This document shows positions 24,329-33,220 of a stretch of 33,220 nucleotides of DNA, in pieces. This DNA comes from Caryophanales bacterium (lineage in GTDB: Bacteria; Bacillota; Bacilli; Bacillales; DSM-4216): the NCBI GenBank assembly GCA_014896555.1, contig JADBKC010000019.1, positions 1-33,220 of the forward strand, given 5' to 3'. Every line of letters starts with the position of its first letter. Positions within the stretch are counted from its first letter, which is position 1. A program made the position numbers and the translations under genes. The notes under the pieces were generated by a model. The model was given only the letters and a program-made list of their open reading frames with translations. It ran no database searches and had not been told where the DNA came from.

Positions 24329-25993
24329 ATGAATCATTGGACAAGTATTGCTTTCATCATTCAAATGTTTTTTGGCGTTGTTATAGGACTGTATTTTTGG
24401 AATTTGTTGAAAAATCAACGTACCCAAAAAATATCCATTGACCGTGAATCAAAAAAAGAAATGGACCAACTTCGGAAAATGCGGTCGATTTCTTTAACGG
24501 AGCCTTTATCGGAAAGAGTAAGGCCTACTTCCTTTTCCGATATTATCGGACAAGAAGATGGTATAAAAGCTTTAAAGGCAGCGATATGCGGCCCGAATCC
24601 TCAACATGTCATTATTTATGGTCCTCCTGGGGTCGGAAAAACAGCGGCCGCCCGATTGGTATTGGAAGAAGCGAAAAAAAATCCGAAAACGCCATTTTCT
24701 CCATCGGCTGTATTTGTTGAGTTGGATGCGACTACTGCCCGGTTTGATGAACGGGGAATAGCCGATCCGCTCATAGGTTCTGTCCATGATCCCATTTATC
24801 AAGGAGCCGGAGCTATGGGACAGGCAGGCATTCCCCAGCCAAAACAAGGAGCTGTCACCAATGCTCATGGCGGCGTCCTTTTTATTGATGAAATCGGTGA
24901 GCTGCATCCTATTCAAATGAATAAATTGTTAAAAGTGTTGGAAGACCGGAAAGTTTATTTGGAAAGTGCCTATTACAGCGAAGAAAACTCACAAATTCCT
25001 GCCCATATCCATGATATTTTTAAAAATGGCTTGCCTGCCGATTTTCGATTAATCGGAGCGACAACGAGATCTCCTGAAGAAATACCTCCTGCGATTCGTT
25101 CTCGGTGTATGGAAGTGTTTTTTCGAGGATTAGAACAAGATGAGATCATCCAAGTGGCCAAGAAAGCTGCTGCAAAAGTAAAAATGAGTATTAGCGACAA
25201 TGGATTGAACATTTTGAGCTCTTATGCCAGAAATGGTCGTGAAGCAGTGAATATCGTTCAAATTGCGGCCGGCTTGGCGATAACGGAAGGAAGGAGAACG
25301 ATTAAGGATAAGGATATCCAATGGATCGTCCAGTCTAGCCAAATGACGCCGCGTTATGAGCAAAAAATGAAAGATCATTCTGCAGTCGGCGTTGTGAATG
25401 GTTTGGCCGTCACGGGATCGAATAGCGGAGCTTTGCTGGAAATTGAAGTGGCTGTCATCCCGGCAATCAAAAATGGAACTTTGACCATTACAGGCATTGT
25501 GGAAGAAGAGAGTATAGGCGGACAAGGAAAATCCATACGTAGGAAAAGTATGGCAAGAGGCTCGATTGAAACCGTACTTACGGTTTTACGATCAATGGGT
25601 GTGCCTTGCCATCAATATGACATACATGTGAATTTTCCAGGCGGAATTCCAGTGGATGGACCATCTGCAGGAATTGCCATAGCTACTGGCATTTATTCTG
25701 CTATTTACAAAATGCCTGTTCATCATACGATCGCCATGACAGGAGAGATCAGCGTTCATGGAGCTGTAAAGCCAATTGGCGGCGTCATGCCGAAAATAAG
25801 GGCTGCCAAACTGGCGGGTATCGAAAAAGTGCTTATTCCAAAAGCGAATATTCAGGAAATCATAAAAGAATTCGATGGCATTACAATTATTCCAGTGAAT
25901 CATATTAGCGAAGTGATCAAACATGCGATTGTAAAAAAAGCGGATGCAGAAGGAGCTATTGTGCATTGGCAAAACAATCAGGAAATGCTCTAA
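24329..25993 (+). CDS. lonB: Forespore Lon-like ATP-dependent protease LonB
   Basis: This 554-residue protease lacks the long N-terminal substrate domain of LonA. It starts with one membrane span (about residues 6-27), so it is probably tethered to the membrane. The AAA+ domain shows Walker [15 protein letters not shown] and Walker B VLFIDEIGE; the protease domain holds the serine-lysine dyad Ser446 (VDGPSAGIA) and Lys489 (GGVMPKIRAAK). It degrades proteins in the developing forespore (family knowledge). ATG 24329 follows AGGAGGGGG. A sigma-F promoter match is directly upstream. It stands next to lonA, as in B. subtilis, but with a 450-base gap. Confidence 0.95.
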   Translation: MNHWTSIAFIIQMFFGVVIGLYFWNLLKNQRTQKISIDRESKKEMDQLRKMRSISLTEPLSERVRPTSFSDIIGQEDGIKALKAAICGPNPQHVIIYGPPGVGKTAAARLVLEEAKKNPKTPFSPSAVFVELDATTARFDERGIADPLIGSVHDPIYQGAGAMGQAGIPQPKQGAVTNAHGGVLFIDEIGELHPIQMNKLLKVLEDRKVYLESAYYSEENSQIPAHIHDIFKNGLPADFRLIGATTRSPEEIPPAIRSRCMEVFFRGLEQDEIIQVAKKAAAKVKMSISDNGLNILSSYARNGREAVNIVQIAAGLAITEGRRTIKDKDIQWIVQSSQMTPRYEQKMKDHSAVGVVNGLAVTGSNSGALLEIEVAVIPAIKNGTLTITGIVEEESIGGQGKSIRRKSMARGSIETVLTVLRSMGVPCHQYDIHVNFPGGIPVDGPSAGIAIATGIYSAIYKMPVHHTIAMTGEISVHGAVKPIGGVMPKIRAAKLAGIEKVLIPKANIQEIIKEFDGITIIPVNHISEVIKHAIVKKADAEGAIVHWQNNQEML

Positions 25994-26043
25994 AATTGTA
26001 TAGATTGTTCGTATAGCCTTCTTAAAGTGAGTAGGCTGGAATA

Positions 26044-26075
26044 TTGTCAAAAGTTTTTTTCGTACGTACTAAAAT
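26044..26075 (+). promoter_or_regulatory. Possible promoter within lonB-lonA gap
   Basis: TTGTCA (26044-26049) is followed at long spacing (20 bases) by TAAAAT (26070-26075). Spacing is poor, so this is a weak candidate. A transcript from here would meet the terminator at 26133. Confidence 0.3.
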
Positions 26076-26132
26076 AGTCCTATATAGAAGGTGATCTTAA
26101 CAGAGTTAGATGCGGGATCAGTGTCATTTTGC

Positions 26133-26173
26133 GGCCTAATCCGAACCTGGGGGCGGATTAGGCCTTCTTTTCA
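26133..26173 (+). terminator. Terminator in lonB-lonA gap
   Basis: GGCCTAATCCG (26133-26143) pairs perfectly with CGGATTAGGCC (26154-26164) around a 10-base loop; TTCTTTTC follows. It probably ends the lonB transcript, 140 bases past its stop, or a short RNA started in the gap. Confidence 0.8.
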
Positions 26174-26236
26174 GCAATCTTGTACTTTTGACGTGGCGGG
26201 AAACATTTCTTTAAATGGAGCGGGGAGTTTGCTTGC

Positions 26237-26326
26237 ATGGAGAAAAAGAAAGACAATCGTTTTCAGCAAGCGATCGTACGAGAAATTAGATTTCAGATTC
26301 AAGACATCCAGAAGGGTTCTATTTGA
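26237..26326 (+). CDS. Possible 29-residue small protein
   Basis: ATG 26237 opens 29 codons to TGA 26324-26326, preceded by GGGGAG (26222-26227) at 9 bases. The product starts MEKKKDNRFQQAIVREIRFQ and is highly charged and probably helical. No family is recognised. It lies between the gap terminator and the lonA promoter with no clear promoter of its own, so it may equally be chance. Conservation in relatives would decide. Confidence 0.25.
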   Translation: MEKKKDNRFQQAIVREIRFQIQDIQKGSI

Positions 26327-26329
26327 TTT

Positions 26330-26356
26330 TTCTGATTCAGCTAGAGCTGATCAGAA
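26330..26356. repeat. Inverted repeat just upstream of lonA promoter
   Basis: TTCTGA-T-TCAGC (26330-26341) pairs with GCTGATCAGAA (26346-26356) around a TAGA loop with one bulged T. No T-run follows, so it may be a protein-binding site; it does not match the CtsR direct-repeat box. Confidence 0.5.
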
Positions 26357-26366
26357 GAATTCCAAA

Positions 26367-26395
26367 TGGACAGGTGTTTATAAATACGTTAGAAT
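26367..26395 (+). promoter_or_regulatory. lonA promoter
   Basis: TGGACA (26367-26372) and TAGAAT (26390-26395) are 17 bases apart, 49 bases before the start codon. Each differs from consensus at one position. Confidence 0.7.
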
Positions 26396-26443
26396 TGTAC
26401 AAAGATCATACGAAAGTAACATAGAGACTACGGAGGTGCCAGT

Positions 26444-28765
26444 ATGAGTGAACATGTCTTTTCCATCCCCCTCCTTCCGTTAAGAGGATTATTGGTTTAT
26501 CCTACAATGGTTTTGCACTTGGATGTTGGCCGCGACCGTTCGATTGAAGCGCTGGAGCGTGCCATGATGGATCATCATTTGATTTTTTTAACTACCCAAA
26601 AAGATATGAATATAGATAATCCCTCTGAAGAGGACTTGTATAAGATAGGAACGCTGACAAAAGTCAAGCAAATGTTAAAACTTCCGAACGGAACGATACG
26701 CGTACTTGTGGAAGGTCTTCAACGAGGCAGAATTAAAGAATTTTATGATGAAGAAAAGTACTTCCACGTGTGTATTGAAACATTTGAAGAGGAAGAATTA
26801 AAAGATATTGAAACACAAGCTTTGATGCGAACGTTGCTGAATTCTTTTGAACAGTACATAAAGATATCGAAGAAAATTACGGCTGAAACGTTTTCCACCG
26901 TATCAGATATTGAAGAACCAGGAAGGCTTGCCGATATTATCGCTTCCCATTTGCCGATTAAAATCAAAGAGAAACAGGAAATCTTGGAAACAGTGGCGAT
27001 TAAGGAACGGCTGCAAAAATTAATCGACATTCTTCATAACGAAAAAGAAATATTAAATCTTGAGAAAAAAATCGGACAGCGTGTGAAGCATTCTATGGAA
27101 CGCACCCAAAAAGAATATTATTTGCGGGAACAAATGAAAGCCATTCAAAAAGAGTTGGGCGATAAAGAAGGAAAAGCAGGAGAAGTCGAAGAACTTACGA
27201 AACGAATTGAAGAAGCAGGAATGCCTGACCATGTAAAAGAAACAGCCATGAAAGAGCTTGGCCGCTATGAAAGCATTCCGGCCAGTTCAGCGGAAAGCAC
27301 AGTGATTCGAAATTATCTCGAATGGCTTATTACCATTCCTTGGTCCAAAGCAACCGAAGATGACTTAAACATAAAAAAAGCCGAACGTATTTTAAATAGG
27401 GATCATTACGGCTTAGAAAAAGTAAAAGAACGGGTTTTAGAATACTTAGCTGTCCGAAAGTTGACACAATCCATTAAAGGCCCGATATTATGTCTTGCGG
27501 GACCGCCGGGCGTAGGAAAAACAAGCCTCGCTCGTTCCATTGCGGAAGCGCTAAATCGTAAATTTGTGCGCGTTTCCTTAGGCGGCGTACGGGATGAGTC
27601 TGAAATTCGCGGCCATCGCCGCACTTATGTGGGAGCCATGCCGGGACGGATTATACAAGGGATGAAAAAAGCCGGTACAATCAATCCGGTATTTTTGCTG
27701 GACGAAATTGACAAAATGTCGAGCGATTTTCGCGGCGATCCATCCGCGGCTATGCTTGAAGTACTCGATCCAGAACAAAACCACGCCTTCAGCGACCATT
27801 TTATTGAAGAACCATATGATTTGTCGAACGTGATGTTTATTGCTACAGCGAATGATTTATCCACGATTCCAGGGCCATTGAGAGACCGCATGGAAATCAT
27901 CAGTATTCCGGGTTATACAGAATTAGAAAAGATTCATATTGCGAAAGACCATCTTCTTCCTAAGCAAATGAAAGAAAACGGATTGAAGAAAGGGCAGCTG
28001 CAGCTTCGAAACGATGCCATTCAAGCCATTGTCCGCTATTATACAAGAGAAGCGGGTGTTCGCGGACTTGAGCGGCAGTTGGCGGCTGTATGCCGGAAGA
28101 CAGCAAAAATGATTGTAGCTGGAGAGAAAAAGCGTGTCATAGTGACGGAAAACCATCTTGAAGAATTTTTAGGAAAAAAGATTTTCCGTTATGGATCAGC
28201 GGAAAAAGAGGATCAAATTGGCGTTGCGAACGGACTCGCTTACACCTCTGTCGGCGGAGATACACTGCAAATCGAGGTTTCTTTGGCGCCGGGAAAAGGA
28301 AAGCTCGTGTTAACAGGAAAATTAGGAGATGTGATGAAGGAATCGGCCCAAGCTGCTTTTAGCTATGTCCGATCCAACGCAAAAGAACTGGGCATTGAAG
28401 AAGATTTCCACGAAAAATACGATATTCACATACATGTACCGGAAGGCGCAGTTCCAAAAGATGGACCATCTGCAGGAATTACGATGGCGACTGCTCTTGT
28501 TTCTGCATTGACGAATCGCCCTGTTCATAAAGAAGTGGGGATGACGGGAGAAATCACGCTTCGCGGCAGGGTGCTTCCAATCGGAGGACTGAAAGAAAAA
28601 TCGTTGGGAGCTCATAGAGCAGGATTAAAAACGATTATCGTCCCTCAAGAAAACGAAAAAGATTTGGACGATATTCCGAAAAGCATTCGGAAAGATTTGC
28701 AGTTTGTGCTTGTTTCACAAATGGACGAAGTGCTAAAAACGGCGTTGGCGGGTGATAAACAATGA
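26444..28765 (+). CDS. lonA: ATP-dependent protease La (LonA)
   Basis: This 773-residue protein is the general housekeeping and stress Lon protease. The N-terminal substrate-recognition domain runs to about residue 300 and includes the coiled-coil segment [19 protein letters not shown]. The AAA+ domain has Walker [14 protein letters not shown] and Walker [12 protein letters not shown]. The C-terminal protease domain carries the dyad Ser676 (KDGPSAGIT) and Lys719 (GGLKEKSLG). ATG 26444 follows CGGAGGTG (26431-26438). Its stop overlaps the start of engB (ATGA), so the two genes are translationally coupled. Confidence 0.97.
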   Translation: MSEHVFSIPLLPLRGLLVYPTMVLHLDVGRDRSIEALERAMMDHHLIFLTTQKDMNIDNPSEEDLYKIGTLTKVKQMLKLPNGTIRVLVEGLQRGRIKEFYDEEKYFHVCIETFEEEELKDIETQALMRTLLNSFEQYIKISKKITAETFSTVSDIEEPGRLADIIASHLPIKIKEKQEILETVAIKERLQKLIDILHNEKEILNLEKKIGQRVKHSMERTQKEYYLREQMKAIQKELGDKEGKAGEVEELTKRIEEAGMPDHVKETAMKELGRYESIPASSAESTVIRNYLEWLITIPWSKATEDDLNIKKAERILNRDHYGLEKVKERVLEYLAVRKLTQSIKGPILCLAGPPGVGKTSLARSIAEALNRKFVRVSLGGVRDESEIRGHRRTYVGAMPGRIIQGMKKAGTINPVFLLDEIDKMSSDFRGDPSAAMLEVLDPEQNHAFSDHFIEEPYDLSNVMFIATANDLSTIPGPLRDRMEIISIPGYTELEKIHIAKDHLLPKQMKENGLKKGQLQLRNDAIQAIVRYYTREAGVRGLERQLAAVCRKTAKMIVAGEKKRVIVTENHLEEFLGKKIFRYGSAEKEDQIGVANGLAYTSVGGDTLQIEVSLAPGKGKLVLTGKLGDVMKESAQAAFSYVRSNAKELGIEEDFHEKYDIHIHVPEGAVPKDGPSAGITMATALVSALTNRPVHKEVGMTGEITLRGRVLPIGGLKEKSLGAHRAGLKTIIVPQENEKDLDDIPKSIRKDLQFVLVSQMDEVLKTALAGDKQ

Positions 28766-29346
28766 ACGTCCATGAAGCCGAATTAGTAATCAGTGCTGTC
28801 AAACCGGAACAATATCCGAAAGATGATCTTCCCGAATTTGCGCTTGCGGGTCGTTCGAATGTGGGGAAATCCTCTTTTATTAACAAAATGGTGAATCGCA
28901 AAAGCTTGGCTAGAACGTCATCCAATCCGGGGAAAACACAGACGCTTAATTTTTATCGAATTGAAAATAAGCTCTATTTCGTGGATGTTCCTGGCTATGG
29001 GTATGCAAAAGTTTCCAAAAAAGAGAGACAAGCATGGGGGCAAATGATTGAAACTTATTTGACGACGAGAAAGCAATTGAAATTAGTATTGCTTTTAGTG
29101 GATTTGCGCCATCCGCCGACAAATGATGATGTGATGATGTACGATTTTTTAAAATACTATGATATTCCATGCTTGGTCATTGCTACGAAGGCGGACAAAA
29201 TTCCAAGAGGAAAATGGCAAAAACATGTGAAACAAGTAAAACAAACGTTGAAATTCGATCCAGCCGATGAAATCATCGTTTTTTCTTCAGAAACCGGAGA
29301 AGGAAAAGATATGACTTGGCATCTTCTTGAGTCTTATTTGCGTTAA
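28762..29346 (+). CDS. engB: Ribosome biogenesis GTPase YsxC/EngB
   Basis: This 194-residue TRAFAC-class GTPase is needed for late assembly of the 50S ribosomal subunit and is essential in B. subtilis. The G motifs are all present: G1 [12 protein letters not shown]2 region with [15 protein letters not shown]3 [10 protein letters not shown]4 ATKADKI and G5 VFSSETGEG. It starts at ATG 28762 inside the lonA stop. Conserved lonA-engB order in Bacillaceae supports joint expression. A two-way terminator closes the unit about 95 bases on. Confidence 0.96.
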   Translation: MNVHEAELVISAVKPEQYPKDDLPEFALAGRSNVGKSSFINKMVNRKSLARTSSNPGKTQTLNFYRIENKLYFVDVPGYGYAKVSKKERQAWGQMIETYLTTRKQLKLVLLLVDLRHPPTNDDVMMYDFLKYYDIPCLVIATKADKIPRGKWQKHVKQVKQTLKFDPADEIIVFSSETGEGKDMTWHLLESYLR

Positions 29347-29440
29347 TTCGGAGGCTGGGCTGTGTCTTTCACAAGAAAATGGTGTCTTACTATTTTTAGC
29401 ATTGCTGTTGATGGCTGTTTTTATGGATCAAAGATTCAAA

Positions 29441-29473
29441 AAGGAGGCTTGCAAAAAGCCTCCTTATTTTCGT
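29441..29473. terminator. Two-way terminator between engB and ysxD-like gene
   Basis: AAGGAGGCTT (29441-29450) pairs perfectly with AAGCCTCCTT (29456-29465). ATTTTCGTTTT follows on the plus strand; on the minus strand the stem is followed by TTTG. The stop codon of the minus-strand gene lies at the edge of the stem. Confidence 0.82.
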
Positions 29474-29949
29474 TTTACAAATAATAAGTAAGCCCCTACT
29501 AAAATGAGCAGCACTGGCCAAAAATGCCATAAATCTTCTTGCCCGCTCCTCAGCAATCCAAGCCAAGAAATGACATTTTGATAAAAGAGCGACAACAGGG
29601 CAAGAATAAAAAATAACATGCTGTATAAAAAGCCGTCTTTCGTTTTTTGAGATTGAAGAAAGAAACCGATGGCAATAATCAAAACAAACATTCCGATTTG
29701 ATCGGGCCAATGTGGAAACTGATGGACGAGATGAAAATGGATGCCAAAACCAGTCAAAATAACGCCTGGCAGAATAAACTGATAGTCTTGTCCGCCATAG
29801 GCTTGAAAAAGAAAGGCCAATCCAACAATTAAGAGGATGGTCGGCCAAGTAAAAAAACCATCGAATAAAATGATATTGGACTTTTGCAGATAAAAATAAG
29901 CTCCGAATCCCATTAAAATGATTCCTGGGAAAAATCGCTGTTGTTTCAT
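29464..29949 (-). CDS. Small polytopic membrane protein, YsxD-like
   Basis: This protein of 161 residues is almost wholly hydrophobic, with about five or six spans: FFPGIILMGFGAYFYL, TWPTILLIVGLAFLFQ, FILPGVILTGFGIHFHL, IGMFVLIIAIGFFLQ, FLYSMLFFILALLSLF and HFWPVLLILVGAYLLF. The repeating P-x-I/L-L-L-x-G pattern is seen in LiaF/LiaI-type transmembrane domains that often accompany envelope-stress systems (family resemblance only). It sits between engB and hemA, the place of ysxD in B. subtilis, but I cannot confirm orthology. ATG at 29949 (MKQQRF) is preferred; longer in-frame starts exist at 29961 and 29979. Function unknown. Confidence 0.8.
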   Translation of the reverse strand: MKQQRFFPGIILMGFGAYFYLQKSNIILFDGFFTWPTILLIVGLAFLFQAYGGQDYQFILPGVILTGFGIHFHLVHQFPHWPDQIGMFVLIIAIGFFLQSQKTKDGFLYSMLFFILALLSLFYQNVISWLGLLRSGQEDLWHFWPVLLILVGAYLLFVKRK

Positions 29950-30129
29950 TCGTAAATCCATTCCTTTCGAAAAGGTCAATGATTTGATTCTTTCGGAATA
30001 GTTTGGTAAGGTAAACTTGAAATCAAAAATAACTATAATATGATAATAATTTTAAAAAATGGATGTCTTTCCAATTTGGCCATTTTGGTGTAAAAACTAA
30101 TATCTATGTTACCATATGTTCATAATTTT

Positions 30130-30160
30130 TTGATTCAATAATTTTTGAACATGGTATAAT
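30130..30160 (+). promoter_or_regulatory. hemA operon promoter
   Basis: TGGTATAAT (30152-30160) is an extended consensus -10. TTGATT (30130-30135) lies 19 bases upstream, slightly long, which the extended -10 could offset. Confidence 0.6.
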
Positions 30161-30198
30161 ATACATAGCATTGATTTTTGGGGGTGTCACTTTCGGCC

Positions 30199-31542
30199 AT
30201 GCATATCATAGTAGCAGGACTTCATTATAAAACGGCCCCAGTCGAAATAAGAGAACGGCTCACGTTTGACGAAAATGATCTGGATGAAGCGCTTCGTACG
30301 CTGAAAAATAAAAAAAGCATTCTAGAAAGCGTCATTCTTTCTACTTGCAACCGGACGGAAATTTATGCAGTAGTAGATCAAATTCATACGGGACGCTATT
30401 ATATAAAAGAATTTCTTTCCGAATGGTTTCAAATCGAAATGGATGAATTCACGCCATTTCTCTTTATTTATGAAGAAGAAGGCGCGGTTGAACATCTATT
30501 TAAAGTAACATGTGGATTAGATTCTATGATCGTCGGTGAAACGCAGATTCTTGGACAGGTACGCGATAGTTTTTTGCAAGCGCAGCATTCTGAAGCGACC
30601 GGAACGATTTTTAATCAATTATTTAAACAAGCCGTTACATTGGCGAAAAAAGCGCATTCAAAAACAGAAATAGGAGCGAATGCTGTTTCCGTTAGTTATG
30701 CGGCCGTGGAACTGGCGAAAAAAATATTTGGAAGCTTAAACGGAAAACACATATTAATTCTCGGCGCGGGAAAAATGGGGGAATTAGCCCTTAAAAACCT
30801 GCAAGGAAGCGGAGCAACGAAAGCAACCGTCATCAACCGTACGTTCGAAAAAGCTGCTTCTTTAGCGGAGCGATTTTCGGGAACAGCAAGAGAACTAGGG
30901 GATTTGCAAAGTGCTCTTTTAGAAGCGGATATTCTTATTAGTTCGACTGGATCCAATGATTTTGTGATTTCGAAGGAAATGATATATGGAATCGCACAAA
31001 TGAGAAATGGACGGCCTCTCTTCATGGTCGATATAGCGGTTCCACGAGATATCGATCCAGAAATTCATACGCTTGAAAATGTGTTTTTGTATGATATCGA
31101 TGATTTGGAAGGCATTGTGGAAGCGAATTTGGCAGAACGGAAAAAAGCAGCCGAGAAAATCATGATCATGATTGAAGAAGAAATTTCGGAATTTCATGAG
31201 TGGCTGAATATGCTTGGAGTGGTGCCTGTCATTAGGGCACTTCGGAAAAAAGCGCTTGCCATTCAAGCAGAAACGATGAAAAGCATGGAGAGAAAACTGC
31301 CCGATTTGACGGACCGTGAACGGAAGATTATTAACAAGCATACAAAAAGTATTATTAACCAGTTGTTAAAAGATCCGATCTTGCAAGCGAAAGAATTGGC
31401 AGGACAAAAGGGGGCAAAAGAGAAACTGGAGTTTTTCACCAAAATCTTTAATATTGAGGAACAAGTAATAGCAGAAAATCAGAGGAAAACAGCCGAAGAT
31501 GTAAAAACGGGAGCCATCGCGGCTTCTTCTTATCAAGTGTAA
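30199..31542 (+). CDS. hemA: Glutamyl-tRNA reductase
   Basis: This 447-residue enzyme reduces glutamyl-tRNA to glutamate-1-semialdehyde, the first committed step of the C5 haem pathway. The catalytic nucleophile is Cys50 in [13 protein letters not shown]. The [17 protein letters not shown] segment, the NADPH-binding [17 protein letters not shown] fold, and [12 protein letters not shown] are all family hallmarks; the C-terminal helix dimerises. ATG 30199 is chosen because the product then starts [14 protein letters not shown] like B. subtilis HemA; GGGGGTG (30180-30186) is 12 bases upstream, a little far. In-frame starts TTG 30178 and GTG 30184 are less likely. It heads the hemAXC operon. Confidence 0.95.
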   Translation: MHIIVAGLHYKTAPVEIRERLTFDENDLDEALRTLKNKKSILESVILSTCNRTEIYAVVDQIHTGRYYIKEFLSEWFQIEMDEFTPFLFIYEEEGAVEHLFKVTCGLDSMIVGETQILGQVRDSFLQAQHSEATGTIFNQLFKQAVTLAKKAHSKTEIGANAVSVSYAAVELAKKIFGSLNGKHILILGAGKMGELALKNLQGSGATKATVINRTFEKAASLAERFSGTARELGDLQSALLEADILISSTGSNDFVISKEMIYGIAQMRNGRPLFMVDIAVPRDIDPEIHTLENVFLYDIDDLEGIVEANLAERKKAAEKIMIMIEEEISEFHEWLNMLGVVPVIRALRKKALAIQAETMKSMERKLPDLTDRERKIINKHTKSIINQLLKDPILQAKELAGQKGAKEKLEFFTKIFNIEEQVIAENQRKTAEDVKTGAIAASSYQV

Positions 31543-31553
31543 GGGGTTCATTT

Positions 31554-32387
31554 ATGGCTTTTGTACACGGTATGACAAGATTGCATGAACTAATGATTGT
31601 TTTGTATGCTGTCAGCATTCTGCTTTACTTCATCGATTTTCTTCATCAAAATCGGAAGGCGAATTCGTTCGCCTTCTGGACTTTAGCGATTGTTTGGGTT
31701 CTTCAAACAATTTTTTTATTTCTTTATATGTTCAAAACGGGAAGATTTCCGGTCCTGACCATTTTTGAAGGGCTTTATTTTTATGCGTGGGTGCTGATCA
31801 CACTATCATTATTGATCAATCGGTTTTTACGAATGGATTTTTTGGTATTTTTTACTAATTTACTTGGATTTGCCATTATGGCGATTCATACATTTGCGCC
31901 TGTGCAAATGCAATCGGACGCAATGGCAGAAAAATTAGTCTCTGAGCTTCTGCTGATTCATATTATTATGGCGCTGCTTTCATATGGAGCTTTTTCGCTG
32001 TCTTTTATTTTTTCTTTGTTGTATTTGATTGAATACAGGCTTTTGAAAGAAAAAAAATGGAGTCAGCGGCTATGGCGGATTGGCGATTTGACAAAGCTTG
32101 AAAAGCTGTCCTATGTATTAAATGCAATCGGAGTGCCTATGCTCTTATTGTCATTAATTTTAGGACTGCAATGGAAATTCACAAAGCTTCCAAATGTCGA
32201 ATGGTATGATCCAAAGATTATCAGCTCCTTTATTTTATTGATCGTTTACAGCTTGTTTCTTTACCTTAAAGTCCAGAAAAACAAGCAAGGAAAAGCGCTG
32301 GCTTTATTGAATACAGCTGCATTTCTCATTGTGCTCATCAACTTTTTTTTAGTTAGTCGTTTATCGGCATTTCATTTTTGGTATTAG
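31554..32387 (+). CDS. hemX: HemX membrane protein, CcsA-like
   Basis: This 277-residue protein has about eight transmembrane spans and belongs to the CcsA/HemX family related to cytochrome c assembly. Conserved parts include FPVLTIFEGLYFYAWVL, LLIHIIMALLSYGAFSLSFI and LNAIGVPMLLLSLILG. In B. subtilis HemX lowers the amount of HemA; no enzyme activity is known. ATG 31554 follows AAGGGG at 31541 and is 12 bases from the hemA stop, so the genes are cotranscribed. hemC follows 18 bases after the stop. Confidence 0.93.
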   Translation: MAFVHGMTRLHELMIVLYAVSILLYFIDFLHQNRKANSFAFWTLAIVWVLQTIFLFLYMFKTGRFPVLTIFEGLYFYAWVLITLSLLINRFLRMDFLVFFTNLLGFAIMAIHTFAPVQMQSDAMAEKLVSELLLIHIIMALLSYGAFSLSFIFSLLYLIEYRLLKEKKWSQRLWRIGDLTKLEKLSYVLNAIGVPMLLLSLILGLQWKFTKLPNVEWYDPKIISSFILLIVYSLFLYLKVQKNKQGKALALLNTAAFLIVLINFFLVSRLSAFHFWY

Positions 32388-32405
32388 TGATTGAAGGAGG
32401 CCGTT

Positions 32406-33220
32406 ATGAGAAAAATTATTGTAGGATCGCGCAGAAGCAAATTGGCGATGACGCAAACGAAATGGGTCATTCAACAACTAAAAAAGCTGAATCCTTCCTA
32501 TGATTATGAAATAAAAGAGATGGTGACAAAAGGCGATAAAATTCTCGATGTCACATTATCTAAAGTGGGCGGAAAAGGTTTGTTTGTCAAGGAAATCGAG
32601 CAGGCCATTCTGAATAAAGAAATCGACATGGCCGTCCACAGCATGAAAGATATGCCTGCATATTTGCCGGAAGGACTTACGATCGGCTGTGTTCCTGAAC
32701 GGGAAGATCACCGCGATGTCTTGATTTCTAAGAGTGGGCTTGCGCTGGACCAATTGCCGTCTGGTGCGAAAATTGGGACGAGCAGTTTGCGGCGCGGTGC
32801 TCAAATTTTGTCGCGCAGGCCGGATGTAAAAATTCAATGGATCCGCGGCAATATTGACACTCGTCTGAAAAAATTGGAAACCGACGACTATGATGCGATT
32901 ATTTTGGCCGCTGCTGGTTTGTCGCGCATGGGCTGGACAAAAGAGGTCGTGACACAATTTTTAGATCCGGATATTTGCCTTCCAGCTGTTGGTCAAGGGG
33001 CGTTAGCCATTGAATGCCGGAAAGAAGACGAAGATCTCTTATCCCTTCTACAAGGATTAAACTGTTCTGATACCGCCCAATCAGTCGCTGCTGAACGAGC
33101 TTTTCTTCAAAAAATGGAAGGCGGCTGCCAAGTGCCGATTGCCGGCTTTGCTCATGTAAAAGGAGAAGATGTGGTATTGACTGCGCTTGTTGCCTCACCA
33201 GACGGGAAAACTGTATACAA
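32406..33220 (+). CDS. hemC: Porphobilinogen deaminase (hydroxymethylbilane synthase), partial
   Basis: The gene runs off the window end after 271 codons; the family is about 310 residues, so roughly 40 are missing. It polymerises four porphobilinogens into hydroxymethylbilane. Visible hallmarks are [14 protein letters not shown] at the start, [12 protein letters not shown]-like [11 protein letters not shown], the catalytic Asp in [27 protein letters not shown] and [12 protein letters not shown]. Cys241 in [12 protein letters not shown] carries the dipyrromethane cofactor. ATG 32406 is preceded by AAGGAGG (32394-32400). It is the third gene of the hem operon. Confidence 0.96.
   Translation, partial: MRKIIVGSRRSKLAMTQTKWVIQQLKKLNPSYDYEIKEMVTKGDKILDVTLSKVGGKGLFVKEIEQAILNKEIDMAVHSMKDMPAYLPEGLTIGCVPEREDHRDVLISKSGLALDQLPSGAKIGTSSLRRGAQILSRRPDVKIQWIRGNIDTRLKKLETDDYDAIILAAAGLSRMGWTKEVVTQFLDPDICLPAVGQGALAIECRKEDEDLLSLLQGLNCSDTAQSVAAERAFLQKMEGGCQVPIAGFAHVKGEDVVLTALVASPDGKTVY

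Noticed and set aside
26091-26447. 118-codon plus-strand frame across the lonB-lonA gap
   Set aside because: It spans a strong terminator, the inverted repeat and the lonA promoter, and has no ribosome site.
29362-29484. GTG-started 40-codon frame after engB with a GGAGG site
   Set aside because: It runs through the two-way terminator stem and over the end of the opposite gene, and the product resembles no known protein; GGAGG could be chance.
1-33220. CRISPR arrays, complete insertion sequences, restriction or toxin-antitoxin genes
   Set aside because: No regularly spaced repeats, transposase, nuclease or paired toxin-antitoxin frames were found; nearly all coding space is core genes.

Overview
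This is a chromosomal core segment of an endospore-forming Bacillaceae bacterium of moderately low GC. The gene order is very close to the Bacillus subtilis lcfA-to-hemC region. The spore genes gerE, gerM and lonB, the lysine riboswitch, the RNase PH-type rph and frequent TTG starts with strong AGGAGG ribosome sites all fit this group. The species cannot be fixed from the sequence.

Layout. 1-3580: a fatty-acid degradation operon (end of an acyl-CoA ligase gene, fadR with its own operator, fadB, etfB, etfA). 3581-6455: trxA and uvrC, separated by a hairpin-rich stretch with no clear gene. 6460-8087: lysC under a lysine riboswitch, with an internal start for a second subunit. 8191-8669: yslB on the minus strand. 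8827-12211: the sdhCAB operon for succinate:menaquinone reductase. 12634-16839: gerE, a padR plus DUF1129 membrane-protein pair, degenerate DNA, racE and gerM. 16851-18975: rph, rdgB and ysnB as one overlapping unit behind a folded leader. 19045-20050: a tRNA-Arg(UCU) gene followed by an AT-rich stretch of gene debris. 20051-28765: ysoA, tig, clpX, lonB and lonA, a proteostasis cluster. 28762-29949: engB facing a small minus-strand membrane-protein gene. 30130-33220: hemA, hemX and the start of hemC, the first genes of haem biosynthesis.

How the genes work together. The fad/etf genes pass electrons from beta-oxidation to the quinone pool, which Sdh also feeds; haem from the hem operon supplies the cytochrome b subunit SdhC. 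Trigger factor, ClpX and two Lon proteases handle folding and turnover. Sporulation inputs are visible as promoter matches: sigma-K upstream of gerE, sigma-F upstream of lonB, and a weak sigma-E candidate upstream of gerM.

Nothing here is a clear new multi-gene system. The least ordinary parts are the tRNA-adjacent AT-rich island, which lies where B. subtilis carries its ilv-leu operon and holds a frameshifted Ala/Gly-rich peptide gene; the folded rph leader; and the lonB-lonA gap, with its own promoter-like, terminator and small-ORF signals.
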